Below, one piece after another: positions 45,401 to 54,450 of a DNA stretch of 64,000 nt. The DNA is from Candidatus Microthrix subdominans (GTDB lineage: Bacteria; Actinomycetota; Acidimicrobiia; Acidimicrobiales; Microtrichaceae): positions 744,001 through 808,000 of the forward strand of contig JADJZA010000007.1 in the NCBI GenBank assembly GCA_016719385.1, given 5' to 3'. The position numbers and the translations under genes are program-made. Numbering within the stretch: position 1 is the first letter of the stretch; each line of letters opens with the position of its first letter. The notes beneath the pieces were generated by a model. The model did not search any database and was not told the origin of the DNA. It saw nothing but the letters and a program-made list of their open reading frames with translations.

Positions 45401-47947
45401 CTACTCGTGGGAGATCGCATCGAGCATGTTCATACGCGCCGCCCGCCAGGCGGGCCACAGCGCGGCGAGCAGGCCCATCAGCATCGTGAACATGATGCAG
45501 GCGATAATCCACAGCCATGGGATCACCAGGGTGTTCGACAGCGAGTCGGGCAGCACCTTGACCGCTGCCGAGCCCAGAGCAGTACCGACCACCACGCCGA
45601 GCAGCCCACCGAACACCGAGGTGATCACCGCCTCACGCCGAACCGTTTTGCGGATCTGGCGGCGCGTCATGCCCACCGCTCGCAGCAGGCCGATCTCGCG
45701 GGTGCGTTCGTAGACCGAGAGCGCAAGGGTGTTGGCCACGCCCAGCCCGGCGACCAACACTGAGGCCAACAGCAGTGCGGCAACGGCCTTCACCGCTATG
45801 TCGAGTGGGCCGGTCTGGCTCTCCTCGAACTGCCTGGGGGTGATCACCTCGGCGTTGGCAAAGTCGGCGGCCACCGGCTCGATCGACGCCTTCAGTGCCG
45901 CTGGGCTGGTGTCGGGTGTTGCCTTGATCGCAATGGCCTGCACGAAAGCCTGTGCGCCGACCTCGTCGGCGACCCGCTCGTCGATGATGATGTCGCTCAG
46001 CGCCGCCGTGCGGGTGTAGATCGCCCCGACGGTGGCGGTGGTCTCGGCGCCGGTTCCTGTGGACACGGTGACCCGGGCGCCCTGGCCGACGCCTTGGTTG
46101 TCGGCAGCGTCGCTCGACAGCCATACCCCGCCGTCGGAGGGGCCGTCGGTGATGTTGAGGTCGTACACCTCACCCACCTCGCTCAGCCTGGCGACCGCCA
46201 CCCCCGTCGTCTTCCCGGCCGGTCCTTCGACGGTGGCGTTGGCGAACGAGCTGGGCACGACGGCGGCCACGCCTTCGGCCCCGCTCAGCGCGTCGGTGAT
46301 GGCAGCCGGGTCCGGGGGCACGAACTGGTTGGGGACGAGGTACCAGGTGGCGGTCGTGTTGTTACGCAGCTGGTTCTCGAGGCTCTGACGGACCGAAAGG
46401 CCCACGGTGGCCACCAAAGCGATCAGCGCCAGCCCGATCATCAGCGCGCTGGCGGTGGTGGCGGTTCGCTTGGGGTTGCGGGCGGCGTTGGTGCGGGCCA
46501 GCGTCGGCACCGGGCCGGAACCGAGCGGTGCTCCGATCAGCCGCACCGCTGGCGCAGCGATCACCCGCGACAGCGCGGCGAGCGCCAGGAACATCACGAT
46601 CGCACCGCCGCCGATCAGAGCGATGCGCTGTGGGGTCGACCGTCCGCCGCCCAAGCCGATCACGATGCCGGTGAGGCCCACACCCAGTGCGAGCAGGCCC
46701 ATCAACAGGCCCGAGAGCCCCGAACGCGACGGGTCGGACTCGGTGTCGCGCATCGCCGCCACCGGTGACACCCTGATCGCTTTGAGCGCCGGGAACAGCG
46801 CCGAGAGCAGCGTGACCCCCAGGCCGATACCGAACCCGATGCCCACGGTGCGACCCGACACGATCAGCTCGAAGCCTCGGTCGGTATCGATCGCCCAGCC
46901 CGCAAGCGTGGACAGCGCCAGCCCTGCGGCCAAACCGAGCAGCGAGGCGATCAACCCGATCACCGCCGCCTCACCGAGCACCGAAACGAACACCTGGCGC
47001 CGGCCGGCGCCGACCGCCCGCAGCACCGCCAGCTCCCGGGTGCGCTGAGCGACGACGATCGAGAACGTGTTGGCCACCAGGAACGTGCCGACGAACAACG
47101 TGATGCCGGCAAACACCAACATGCCGGTCTCGATGCCGTCGACGATCGTGTTGATCAGGCCGACGACCTGGCCGGTGAGGTCCTCGGCGTCGCCGACCGT
47201 GATGCCAGAGGGAAGGTTGGCCTCGATCGCCGAGCTGACGGTGGCGACGTCGGCATCGGGGGCGACCGCCACCAGGATGCTGTCGATCCGGTTGCCGCCG
47301 CCGAACAGCTGGGCATTGACCGCCGGGTCGAACACGGCGACCGCCGAGGTGAACGTGAACAAACTGGAGGACTCCGGGGTCACCGACGAAACCACCCCGG
47401 TGATGGTCATGTCCCGTCGCCCGGTCGGCAGAAACACCGAGGCCGTGTCGCCCACCTGGGCGTCGGCGGCGCTGAGACCGTCGCTGTTGACCGCCAACTG
47501 ATCGGGGCCTTTGGGGGCGGTGCCGGAGGTGAGCTTCCACCGGGCCTCGTCGAAGGCGGAGGTGGTGGCCGAACTCTGTATGGCCCCCAGGGCGTCGACG
47601 CGACGCCCTGGCACGCCGAAAGCGACGCCACGCTGGCTTTGCCCGACCGCCGATGCGACGCCGTCGATGCCGTCGATCTCGTCGACCAGGGCAGCATCGA
47701 GCGAGCCGCCGAATCCGAACGACGTGAGCTCGGGTGACACGAACAACAGCCGATTGGCACCGGGAATCTCGCCGACGTCGCCCAGCGCGCCGGCGCCGGA
47801 GGTCTCCTCGTCGAGGATGCTCCGCAGCTGGTCCGCCAGCCCGTAGGCCGTCGTGATGAAGGTGACGCCGATGAGCACCGCAAAGGTGGTGAGCAGGAAC
47901 CGAAGTATGTGGGCTCGGGCGCTCCGCAGGGTCAGCCGAAGTATCAC
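45401..47947 (-). CDS. FtsX-like ABC transporter permease (two-repeat type), no ATPase adjacent
   Basis: This 848-residue protein has an N-terminal helix, a long extracytoplasmic domain, helices near residues 280-420 and 470-520, a second large soluble domain, and three C-terminal helices. The last of these lie in the FtsX motif region (TREIGLLRAVGMTRRQI). This is the two-FtsX-domain architecture of MacB/LolE-like exporters. No cognate ATPase gene lies beside it. It begins with GTG and is divergent from a crotonase-family gene. The cargo is unknown. Confidence 0.88.
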   Translation of the reverse strand: MILRLTLRSARAHILRFLLTTFAVLIGVTFITTAYGLADQLRSILDEETSGAGALGDVGEIPGANRLLFVSPELTSFGFGGSLDAALVDEIDGIDGVASAVGQSQRGVAFGVPGRRVDALGAIQSSATTSAFDEARWKLTSGTAPKGPDQLAVNSDGLSAADAQVGDTASVFLPTGRRDMTITGVVSSVTPESSSLFTFTSAVAVFDPAVNAQLFGGGNRIDSILVAVAPDADVATVSSAIEANLPSGITVGDAEDLTGQVVGLINTIVDGIETGMLVFAGITLFVGTFLVANTFSIVVAQRTRELAVLRAVGAGRRQVFVSVLGEAAVIGLIASLLGLAAGLALSTLAGWAIDTDRGFELIVSGRTVGIGFGIGLGVTLLSALFPALKAIRVSPVAAMRDTESDPSRSGLSGLLMGLLALGVGLTGIVIGLGGGRSTPQRIALIGGGAIVMFLALAALSRVIAAPAVRLIGAPLGSGPVPTLARTNAARNPKRTATTASALMIGLALIALVATVGLSVRQSLENQLRNNTTATWYLVPNQFVPPDPAAITDALSGAEGVAAVVPSSFANATVEGPAGKTTGVAVARLSEVGEVYDLNITDGPSDGGVWLSSDAADNQGVGQGARVTVSTGTGAETTATVGAIYTRTAALSDIIIDERVADEVGAQAFVQAIAIKATPDTSPAALKASIEPVAADFANAEVITPRQFEESQTGPLDIAVKAVAALLLASVLVAGLGVANTLALSVYERTREIGLLRAVGMTRRQIRKTVRREAVITSVFGGLLGVVVGTALGSAAVKVLPDSLSNTLVIPWLWIIACIMFTMLMGLLAALWPAWRAARMNMLDAISHE

Positions 47948-48032
47948 CTCGCCAGTTTGTCAGCCGCTGGCCGGGTACCGTGACGACGCGTCCGCATCCA
48001 CCGCGTCGTTCAAACCAGAGGAGCCCCGCACC

Positions 48033-48923
48033 GTGACCGCAACACCGACCGATCGAGAATCGCCGATGGAGGCCGTTCCCCCAGTGGACACAGCCTGGGA
48101 GTGCTTCGACGTGAGCCTCGCCGATGGCGTCGCCCACGTGCAGCTCAACCGCCCGGACGCCTACAACTCGATGGTGCTGGCGTTCTGGACCGAGCTTCCC
48201 GCCATCGTGAGGGCGCTCGATGCCGCCGGCACCACCCGCGTCATGGTGTTGTCGTCCACCGGCAAGCACTTCTCCGCCGGGATGGACCTGGCGGTGTTCA
48301 CCGACGGCGGACTGGGCGGGGCCTCGGGCGCTACCGAGCAGGGCCGGCGCAACTCCAGCCTGTGGCTGATGGTGCAGCACCTCCAGGCCAGCTTTACCGC
48401 TTTGGCCGAGGCTCGTTTTCCCGTGTTGGCAGCCGTGCAGGGCGGCTGCATCGGCGGGGCGGTCGACATGGTGTCGGCGGCCGACTGCCGCTACGGCACC
48501 GAGGATGCCTTCGTGTGTATCCAGGAGATCAACATCGGTATGACCGCCGACGTCGGCACCTTGCAGCGCCTGGGCAAGCTGATCCCCGACGGGGTGGCGC
48601 GCGAGTGGGCCTACACCGGCGACCGCGTGCCGGCGGAGCGGGCACGCGAGGTGGGGTTCTTCAACGAGGTCTTCGCAGACCACGACGCCCTGATCGCCGG
48701 CGTGCTCGAGATCGCCGGGCGCATCGCCGCCCAGTCGCCCCTGGCGATCTGGGGCACCAAGGAGGCGATCAGCTACGCACGCGACCATTCGACCGCCGAC
48801 GCGCTGCATCAGATCGCCGGGTGGCAATCGGGCATGTTTCAGCCGGGCGACATGATGGAGGCTTTCGCTGCCAAGGCCGAGAAACGCCCGGGAGTCTTCG
48901 AAGACCTTCCCCCGCGTCCGTGA
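48033..48923 (+). CDS. delta3,5-delta2,4-dienoyl-CoA isomerase-like crotonase
   Basis: This 296-residue crotonase-fold protein has the oxyanion strand STGKHFSAGMDLAVF, with the Asp expected in dienoyl-CoA isomerases. The segment DAFVCIQEINIGMTADVGTLQRLGKLI resembles mammalian ECH1, as does YARDHSTADALHQIAGWQSGMFQ. The expected role is double-bond shifting in beta-oxidation of unsaturated acyl-CoAs. GAGGAG lies before the GTG at 48033. The HAD gene follows 16 bp later. It is divergent from the FtsX permease gene. Confidence 0.87.
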   Translation: MTATPTDRESPMEAVPPVDTAWECFDVSLADGVAHVQLNRPDAYNSMVLAFWTELPAIVRALDAAGTTRVMVLSSTGKHFSAGMDLAVFTDGGLGGASGATEQGRRNSSLWLMVQHLQASFTALAEARFPVLAAVQGGCIGGAVDMVSAADCRYGTEDAFVCIQEINIGMTADVGTLQRLGKLIPDGVAREWAYTGDRVPAERAREVGFFNEVFADHDALIAGVLEIAGRIAAQSPLAIWGTKEAISYARDHSTADALHQIAGWQSGMFQPGDMMEAFAAKAEKRPGVFEDLPPRP

Positions 48924-48939
48924 CACAGCGGATGCTGCG

Positions 48940-49572
48940 ATGACTTTGGGCCTGTTCGACCTTGACAACACGCTGATCGACCGCCGGGCGATGTTCGCCC
49001 GCTGGGCGTCGGGCATGTTGGAGCGGCAACAGATCGACGCGCCGGGTGCGCTCGAGTGGCTGATCGACGTCGACGGCAACGGCTACGGCGACAAGAACCG
49101 CTGGATGCCGCTGGCGGCCGAGCGATTCGACGTGGCCGAGGCGGCGATCGCCGCTGACCGCGAGGCGCACTGGGTGGCGTCGATCGAGGTCGACGCCTCG
49201 GTTGGGGTCGCCCTGACCCGGCTGGCGGATGCGGGCTGGGTGTTGGGCCTGGTGACCAACGGGCCCCCCGGCCAGTGGGACAAGATCCACGCCGCTCGCT
49301 TGGCCGGGCACTTCGACGCGGTGGTCGTGTCGGAGCTGGTCGGTGCCCGCAAGCCCGAACCGGAGATCTTCCAGCTGGCCGCCGAGCTGTGCGGCCACCC
49401 GCTCGATGGCTGGATGGTCGGCGACCACCCGCACTTCGATATCGAAGGTGGGCGCCGCGTCGGGCTGAACGGCGCGTGGATGCGGGGGCCCGACCCCTGG
49501 CCGGATGAGTTGGCCCCGCCGACGATGACCGTCGAGACGATTGAGGAGTTCGTCGATGCGGTCCTCAGCTGA
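48940..49572 (+). CDS. HAD-superfamily hydrolase
   Basis: This 210-residue protein has motif I FDLDNTLID (nucleophile Asp and acid Asp), motif II VTNG, and motif IV MVGDHPHFDIEGGRRVGLNGAW. The lysine of motif III lies in ARKPEPEIF. The cap is of the helical C1 type. It probably dephosphorylates a small phosphorylated metabolite; the substrate is unknown. It follows the isomerase gene by 16 bp in the same direction. It is convergent with the next gene. Confidence 0.9.
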   Translation: MTLGLFDLDNTLIDRRAMFARWASGMLERQQIDAPGALEWLIDVDGNGYGDKNRWMPLAAERFDVAEAAIAADREAHWVASIEVDASVGVALTRLADAGWVLGLVTNGPPGQWDKIHAARLAGHFDAVVVSELVGARKPEPEIFQLAAELCGHPLDGWMVGDHPHFDIEGGRRVGLNGAWMRGPDPWPDELAPPTMTVETIEEFVDAVLS

Positions 49573-49605
49573 GGATGGCGGCGCCGCTGGGTCCGGCGGG
49601 TCCGC

Positions 49606-50211
49606 TCAGGGCAGGTCGATGTCGTTCGAGGGCAGAAAGCTGAAGGTCAGGTCGCCGAGCTTGACCAGCGTGGACGCCACCCAGCCGCCCATGGCACCAA
49701 AGTGGTCGTCGAGGACCGAGCCGTCGGCCAGGGTGGACTCGTCGAGCTCGTAGACCCCTTCGTAGGACACCTCGACCGACCACTCGGTGCTGGTGAGGTG
49801 GCTGTCGTGTAATGCCTCGGTGGTCGGCCCCTCACGGTGAAGCCGCTCGGGGCCCACGTTGGGGCTGTCCTCGGGCAGGGCCGCCAGCAGGCTGGCCAGG
49901 TCGGGCGTCTCCGACATGCGCTGGATGCGGAACGACACCTCGATCTCGATGCTCGGCGCCTCGGTCAGATCCTCGTCGATGTACCACGAGCGGTAGGCGG
50001 TCTGGCTCCACGTCGGCCAATCCAACGAGATGTCGGCGCGGATACGCGGGGGGGTGCCCTCCCCGGGCAACCCGTAGGAGGTCTCCCAGCTCACGTCGCC
50101 GAGCAGGATGTCGGTCTGAAAGCGCTCCTCGAAGGCCTGGCGTTCCAGCATTGCCCGTTCCATGGCATCGCGGAGCGCACCGATGGCGTCGGTGAAGACA
50201 TGATCGAGCAT
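49606..50211 (-). CDS. conserved-looking acidic protein of unknown function
   Basis: This 201-residue protein has no recognised domain. It is acidic, with an N-terminal helix (FTDAIGALRDAMERAMLERQAF) and later strand-rich segments: SWYIDEDLTEAPSIEIEVSFRIQ, the repeated VSYEGVYELDES and WVASTLVKLGDLTFSFLPSND. It may be an SRPBCC-like or hypothetical beta protein. The ATG at 50211 is chosen; a longer frame overlaps the neighbouring VOC gene. It lies 29 bp from that gene on the same strand. Confidence 0.6.
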   Translation of the reverse strand: MLDHVFTDAIGALRDAMERAMLERQAFEERFQTDILLGDVSWETSYGLPGEGTPPRIRADISLDWPTWSQTAYRSWYIDEDLTEAPSIEIEVSFRIQRMSETPDLASLLAALPEDSPNVGPERLHREGPTTEALHDSHLTSTEWSVEVSYEGVYELDESTLADGSVLDDHFGAMGGWVASTLVKLGDLTFSFLPSNDIDLP

Positions 50212-50240
50212 CGGAGGCGACCCTACTGCCGGTGCGCCCC

Positions 50241-50948
50241 TCAGGCGGATGCGGGGTCGCCCGGGTGCGGGCTCATGATGACGGTCGGCACCGACCCGCC
50301 CACCCGGTCGAGCCGCAGCGTGGAGATGAAACGTCCGGGCTGTACGGCCTCGCGGGGTGGGCCCAGCAGGTCGCCGAGCCCGACGGCGGTCGCCTCGAGG
50401 GTGGCGCTGGTCAGTGCCAGCCCGAAGAAGGCGGCGGGTCCGCCGGGATCCGCCGGCACGTCGGTCGGCCCGACCAGCTCCAGGATCACATCGCCGACCC
50501 AGAAGAACACCTGCACCATCGGTTCGCCGTAGCGGCCGGTCGTGCGTCGGCGGCGCTCCCGGAAGCCGTGAGTCGTCAGGGCGCGCACCGTGCGATCGAC
50601 ATCTGGTGAGCTGACGACGATGTGGTCGATCGAGCTCACCCGGTTGGGGTGGGTTGCGAGGGATGCCTCTGGGGTGTCGGCCACCCATGCGGTCGGCAAC
50701 CCATCGAGGTCGCCACCGGCGGATGCGGATGGCGGGGAGTCGGCCTGTGAAGCCGACCGCTCGGGCAGAACAAGGTCCCATCGCAGCAGGCCGCGCGGCC
50801 CGTCGGCGCCGTGCAGCTGAATGCTCACCGCGCCGAGCTGGATCGCTGGAATCGTTGTCGACCGTTGGCTGACGTCGAATCCGGCGGCCCGCCAGGTCGT
50901 TGGATCATCGCCGATATGAAGGGTGCACAAGGTCGGTTCGGCCGCCAT
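50241..50948 (-). CDS. VOC (glyoxalase-fold) superfamily protein
   Basis: This 235-residue protein has two VOC-like halves. The clearer C-terminal half contains SSIDHIVVSSPDVDRTVRALTTHGFRERRRR, FFWVGDVILELVGP and an Asp/Pro-rich end. The first half is more divergent. Such proteins bind a divalent metal and act on small molecules. The ATG giving MAAEPTLCTLHIGDD is chosen, since a longer frame runs into the photolyase gene. The function is not known. Confidence 0.75.
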   Translation of the reverse strand: MAAEPTLCTLHIGDDPTTWRAAGFDVSQRSTTIPAIQLGAVSIQLHGADGPRGLLRWDLVLPERSASQADSPPSASAGGDLDGLPTAWVADTPEASLATHPNRVSSIDHIVVSSPDVDRTVRALTTHGFRERRRRTTGRYGEPMVQVFFWVGDVILELVGPTDVPADPGGPAAFFGLALTSATLEATAVGLGDLLGPPREAVQPGRFISTLRLDRVGGSVPTVIMSPHPGDPASA

Positions 50949-51000
50949 GATCGCCGACGCTATCGGCCGGGTGGGCTGGGGCCGTGCCGTGCACTCCCGG

Positions 51001-52497
51001 TCACTTCGACGGGGTGTCGCCTCGGGCCTGACCGTACGCTGCCAGGGCCCGCTCACGAGCATCGCCGTGGTCGATCAGCGGCAGGGGATAGGTCGTCCCC
51101 AGCTCAACCCCGGCATCGGCCAACACCCCGGCCGGGGCCTCCGATGGGCGATGGATCCACTTCGGTGGCAGACCGGCCAACTCGGGCACCCAGGATCGAA
51201 CGAACTCGCCGCGGGGATCGAACTTCTCGGCCTGGGTCGTCGGGTTGAAGACCCGAAAGTAGGGCGCCGCATCGGGGCCGGTGCCGGCCACCCACTGCCA
51301 GTTGCCGACGTTTTGGGTGGTGTCACCGTCGACGAGCAGGCGGCGAAAGTGGGCTTCGCCCAGGCGCCAGTCGACGAGCAGGTCCTTGACCAGAAATGAC
51401 GCCACGATCATTCGCACCCGATTGTGCATCCAGCCGGAGGCGGCCAGCTGGCGCATGCCGGCGTCGACGATTGGAAACCCGGTCCTCCCTTGGCACCAGG
51501 CGTCGAACTCGTCGGGATCGTTCTGCCAGGGCAGCCGGTCGTACTCGCTACGCATCGCCCGGTCGGTCAGGTGCGGGTGGGCCCACAGCAGGTGGGCATA
51601 CCAGTCCCGCCAGGCCAGCTGGCGGACGATCGCTGCGCCGCCCTCGACAGCGTCCGCTGGCGGCCCCTCCGAGTCGGAACCGCCGGTGGCGTGCCCCAGC
51701 GCCGACGCTGCGCGTCGCGGTGACAGGGTACCGTAGTGCAGGTCGGCCGACAGCTCGGTCGTGGTCGCCAGGTCGGGGCGGTCCCGCTCGTCCCGATAGC
51801 GGGGGGCACGCTGAACGGCGGCGCCCAAGCGACCAAGCGCCGCCTGGGATCCGCCGGAGTGATGCGGGACGTCGCCGGCATGGGGAAGATCGTCGATCGC
51901 CATCGTCTCGCCGGCGCCCCAGGCCGCTTGTGACGGCGGGCGGGTCACCTGCGGTGTGTCCTCGGCGAGGGGGTTGCGCTCCGGCCAGGCGTCCCACGGG
52001 GTGTCCCGCCAGCGCTTGTAGAAGGGCGTGAACACCTTGGACACCCCGCCGTCGTTCGTCGTCACCGACAGCGGCGGAAGCACCAACGTGCCCCAGTAGG
52101 TGTGAAAGGGCACAGGCTCGTTGCGATGGTGGCGGGCGGCTGGTGTCGAGGCCAGCGCCTGGTGGACCCGCTTGTCGCGACGGCGGCTACCCGGGGCGGC
52201 GTCCGCGTTGGCGTACAGTGCGCCCGCCTCCACCTCGCCGACCACGTGGGGCACGACGGAGGCCGGGTCACCGCGCCGCAACCACAGCTGGCCGCCCGCC
52301 GAAGCGAGCTCCTCGTCGAGGGCGCGCAGGTGCGCGCTCAGTTGGGCAAGGCGGTACGGGCCGGCAGGTTCGACGATCGCCGGATCGACCACGAACAACG
52401 CCGTGATTCGGCGGCACTTGGACACGGCGGCATCCCAGGCCGGATTGTCGACGAGCCGCAGGTCCTTGCGAAACCACACCACGCCGTGGTCGACCAT
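51001..52497 (-). CDS. phrB: deoxyribodipyrimidine photolyase (class I)
   Basis: This 498-residue DNA photolyase has an N-terminal alpha/beta domain (VVWFRKDLRLVDNPAW) and a C-terminal FAD domain. The FAD domain carries RTGFPIVDAGMRQLAASGWMHNRVRM, DGDTTQNVGNWQW and FNPTTQAEKFDPRGEFVRSW. These are the class I CPD photolyase motifs, so it repairs UV-made pyrimidine dimers with blue light. The ATG giving MVDHGVVWF is chosen; an upstream frame begins 20 codons earlier. It is followed by a VOC gene on the same strand. Confidence 0.95.
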   Translation of the reverse strand: MVDHGVVWFRKDLRLVDNPAWDAAVSKCRRITALFVVDPAIVEPAGPYRLAQLSAHLRALDEELASAGGQLWLRRGDPASVVPHVVGEVEAGALYANADAAPGSRRRDKRVHQALASTPAARHHRNEPVPFHTYWGTLVLPPLSVTTNDGGVSKVFTPFYKRWRDTPWDAWPERNPLAEDTPQVTRPPSQAAWGAGETMAIDDLPHAGDVPHHSGGSQAALGRLGAAVQRAPRYRDERDRPDLATTTELSADLHYGTLSPRRAASALGHATGGSDSEGPPADAVEGGAAIVRQLAWRDWYAHLLWAHPHLTDRAMRSEYDRLPWQNDPDEFDAWCQGRTGFPIVDAGMRQLAASGWMHNRVRMIVASFLVKDLLVDWRLGEAHFRRLLVDGDTTQNVGNWQWVAGTGPDAAPYFRVFNPTTQAEKFDPRGEFVRSWVPELAGLPPKWIHRPSEAPAGVLADAGVELGTTYPLPLIDHGDARERALAAYGQARGDTPSK

Positions 52498-52584
52498 GCC
52501 GTGCTCGGGCGCGCCACCGCCGGTTGCGCGGTCCTGGGGAGTGCCACCCTCAACCACGAGCGGCCGATTCGCAGCGCTTGTTGG

Positions 52585-53163
52585 TCAGGAGCGGGAGGCC
52601 GGTGCCCTGTCCTGCGCCTGGCGCAGTGGGCTGTCCTGCGCCGGGCGGACGCGTCCGGTTCGTGTCGGTCGGAGAGAGATGTCGGCACATTCCGGGCAGT
52701 CTGCCGCGGCGAACAAGCCGGCGTTGGCCAATCGTCCATAGGCGACGCACCCGAGGCACAGCGCGAACCCAGCTTCAAGTCCGGCGGCGACGGCGATCCC
52801 CGCAACCAGGGCGAAGCCGGCCCCGCTCCAGTCCAATCCCAGCCAAACGATGGCAGCCAGGCTCGACATGACGGTTCCGATTCCCTGGGCAAAGCGCTTG
52901 GGGGCGCCGGGCACCAACCGTGGTGAGCCGGGTAGACGGGGAGCCACCACCCGGGTGGCGAGCTGGCCAAGCGGGCTGAGGGTGGGGCCGGTGAGCACCC
53001 GGGCCCAGAACCCCAGTGCCAGCGGGATGACCATCCACTTGGCGCCGGTAAACCCGGCGGCGGTGCCGACGATGATCAGGCCGGTGAGGGCGAAGACGCC
53101 GGTGGCGACGCTGCGCGCCGCGAGTTCGTCGACCGGGTCGGGGAAGGTGAAGAGGGATCGCAC
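52585..53163 (-). CDS. DUF4395 membrane protein
   Basis: This 192-residue protein has four predicted membrane helices and the DUF4395 pattern: an N-terminal FPDPVDELAARSVATGVFALTGLI, a KRFAQGIGTVMSSLAAIVWL helix and a Cys-containing ALCLGCVAYGR segment. The C-terminal tail has a CPEC motif and is Arg/Gln-rich. Family members often lie beside rhodanese or thioredoxin-like genes, but none is seen here. The start is GTG at 53163. Confidence 0.82.
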   Translation of the reverse strand: MRSLFTFPDPVDELAARSVATGVFALTGLIIVGTAAGFTGAKWMVIPLALGFWARVLTGPTLSPLGQLATRVVAPRLPGSPRLVPGAPKRFAQGIGTVMSSLAAIVWLGLDWSGAGFALVAGIAVAAGLEAGFALCLGCVAYGRLANAGLFAAADCPECADISLRPTRTGRVRPAQDSPLRQAQDRAPASRS

Positions 53164-53214
53164 CTCGAAACCCTACCTAGTTGACCAAGGTGGTCGGGTA
53201 TTGCCCTCGGTTTG

Positions 53215-54288
53215 CTACTGCTTGAACGCCGGGTCGGGGGTACCGAACTTCTTCGAGGCGGTCAGCTCCCGCTCGTCCTCGGCCGGGAACGAGCCCGACG
53301 GCGGGAACACCATCGCCTCGGACTCCGTCGGCTCGACGTAAAACTGGCTGGCCCACTTGCGAAACTTCATGAACGGGCCGTCCCCGGGGGCCAACGCCGG
53401 CCGCACCAGGTGGGCCTTGTTCTCCCAGATCGGCTTGTCCTCGACCACCTGGCGGGACACCTCGTCGGCGAAAGCGGTGCCAACGGTCGATTCGAAGTTG
53501 GCGTCGCCCATGCGGCGCGTGACGAAGCTGAACTGCAGTTCGCACTTGTTGGCGCTGATCGGTGTGTTGCACCCCATGAGGACCGTGTCGATGATGCCGC
53601 TGAACCGGGTGATTGAGAAGCCCGGGCCCCAGCTGTCGGAATCGATCCGGCCGTCGACGACGCCCCGCGGCGTCGGGAACTTCTGGGCCGAGCGCATCGT
53701 GCTGCGATAGCCGTCGGTGTCGTATCGCTCGAGCTCGGGCACCATTTCGGTGTTGTGGACGTAGCGGAAGTGGGCGGCGTCAACACCGTTCTCGGCCAGC
53801 TCCTGCCACGGCGCCTCGATGGTGAACGAGCGGCGGATCGGCTCGGTCCACTCCTCGGTGTTCTCAAACTCCTCGACCTCGGGGAGCTCGAAGCTGGGGG
53901 GCTCGTCGTGGGGGTGATACCACGCAGCGATGGCGCCGTTGCGTTCGACGGTGGGGTATGGGGTCGCCACCTCCCGCTTGTTCACCCGATCGGCGTAGGG
54001 GATGTTGGTGTTGTGGCCCTCAGCGTCGAACCGCCAGCCGTGGAACGGGCACACGATCTCGCAGTTCTCGACCACGCCACCGTGCCCGAGGTGGGCGCCC
54101 AGGTGGGGGCAGAAGGCATCGTTGACGTGGGCCTCGCCGTCGTTGTCGCGCCACAGCACCAGGTGGCGGTCGAAGTACTCGAGTGGGACGACGTCGCCGA
54201 TCTTCAGCTGCTCGGAGTACGCCATGGTGAACCAGCCGTAGGGCACCGGGAACGGTGAACGGGTCGTGGCAATGGGTCCGGTGACCAT
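53215..54288 (-). CDS. Rieske [2Fe-2S] oxygenase (KshA/DAF-36-like)
   Basis: This 357-residue Rieske non-heme iron oxygenase has cluster ligands C60-x-H62 and C80-x-x-H83. The mononuclear iron site is in ENGVDAAHFRYVHNT (D170, H173, H178). The N-terminal PVPYGWF and the later GPGFSITRFSGI segment resemble sterol desaturase-type (DAF-36/Neverland) and 3-ketosteroid hydroxylase enzymes. AAGGAGACAAG before the ATG fixes the start at 54288. A KstR-box-like palindrome lies 52 bp upstream. Together these suggest steroid oxidation; the partner reductase is not in the window. Confidence 0.85.
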   Translation of the reverse strand: MVTGPIATTRSPFPVPYGWFTMAYSEQLKIGDVVPLEYFDRHLVLWRDNDGEAHVNDAFCPHLGAHLGHGGVVENCEIVCPFHGWRFDAEGHNTNIPYADRVNKREVATPYPTVERNGAIAAWYHPHDEPPSFELPEVEEFENTEEWTEPIRRSFTIEAPWQELAENGVDAAHFRYVHNTEMVPELERYDTDGYRSTMRSAQKFPTPRGVVDGRIDSDSWGPGFSITRFSGIIDTVLMGCNTPISANKCELQFSFVTRRMGDANFESTVGTAFADEVSRQVVEDKPIWENKAHLVRPALAPGDGPFMKFRKWASQFYVEPTESEAMVFPPSGSFPAEDERELTASKKFGTPDPAFKQ

Positions 54289-54339
54289 CTTGTCTCCTTC
54301 GAGCGCCCTGGGCGTCGCCAGGAACGAGGTCGGCAAAAC

Positions 54340-54353
54340 TAGAACGTGTTCTC
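54340..54353. promoter_or_regulatory. KstR-box-like palindrome upstream of the Rieske oxygenase gene
   Basis: The core AGAAC-GT-GTTCT (54341-54352) is a perfect palindrome in the context ACTAGAACGTGTTCTCAT. It fits the KstR form except for the last base. It lies 52 bp before the Rieske gene start. A second half-like CATTCTAG follows at 54353-54360. Confidence 0.7.
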
Positions 54354-54450
54354 ATTCTAGGGCTTCGGGGCCGTGTTGTCGCCTCCGAACCGGTTGGTGT
54401 TCCCGATGTCTCGCCGCTCGGTGCGGATGTAAGCGGCTAAAAACGATGCC

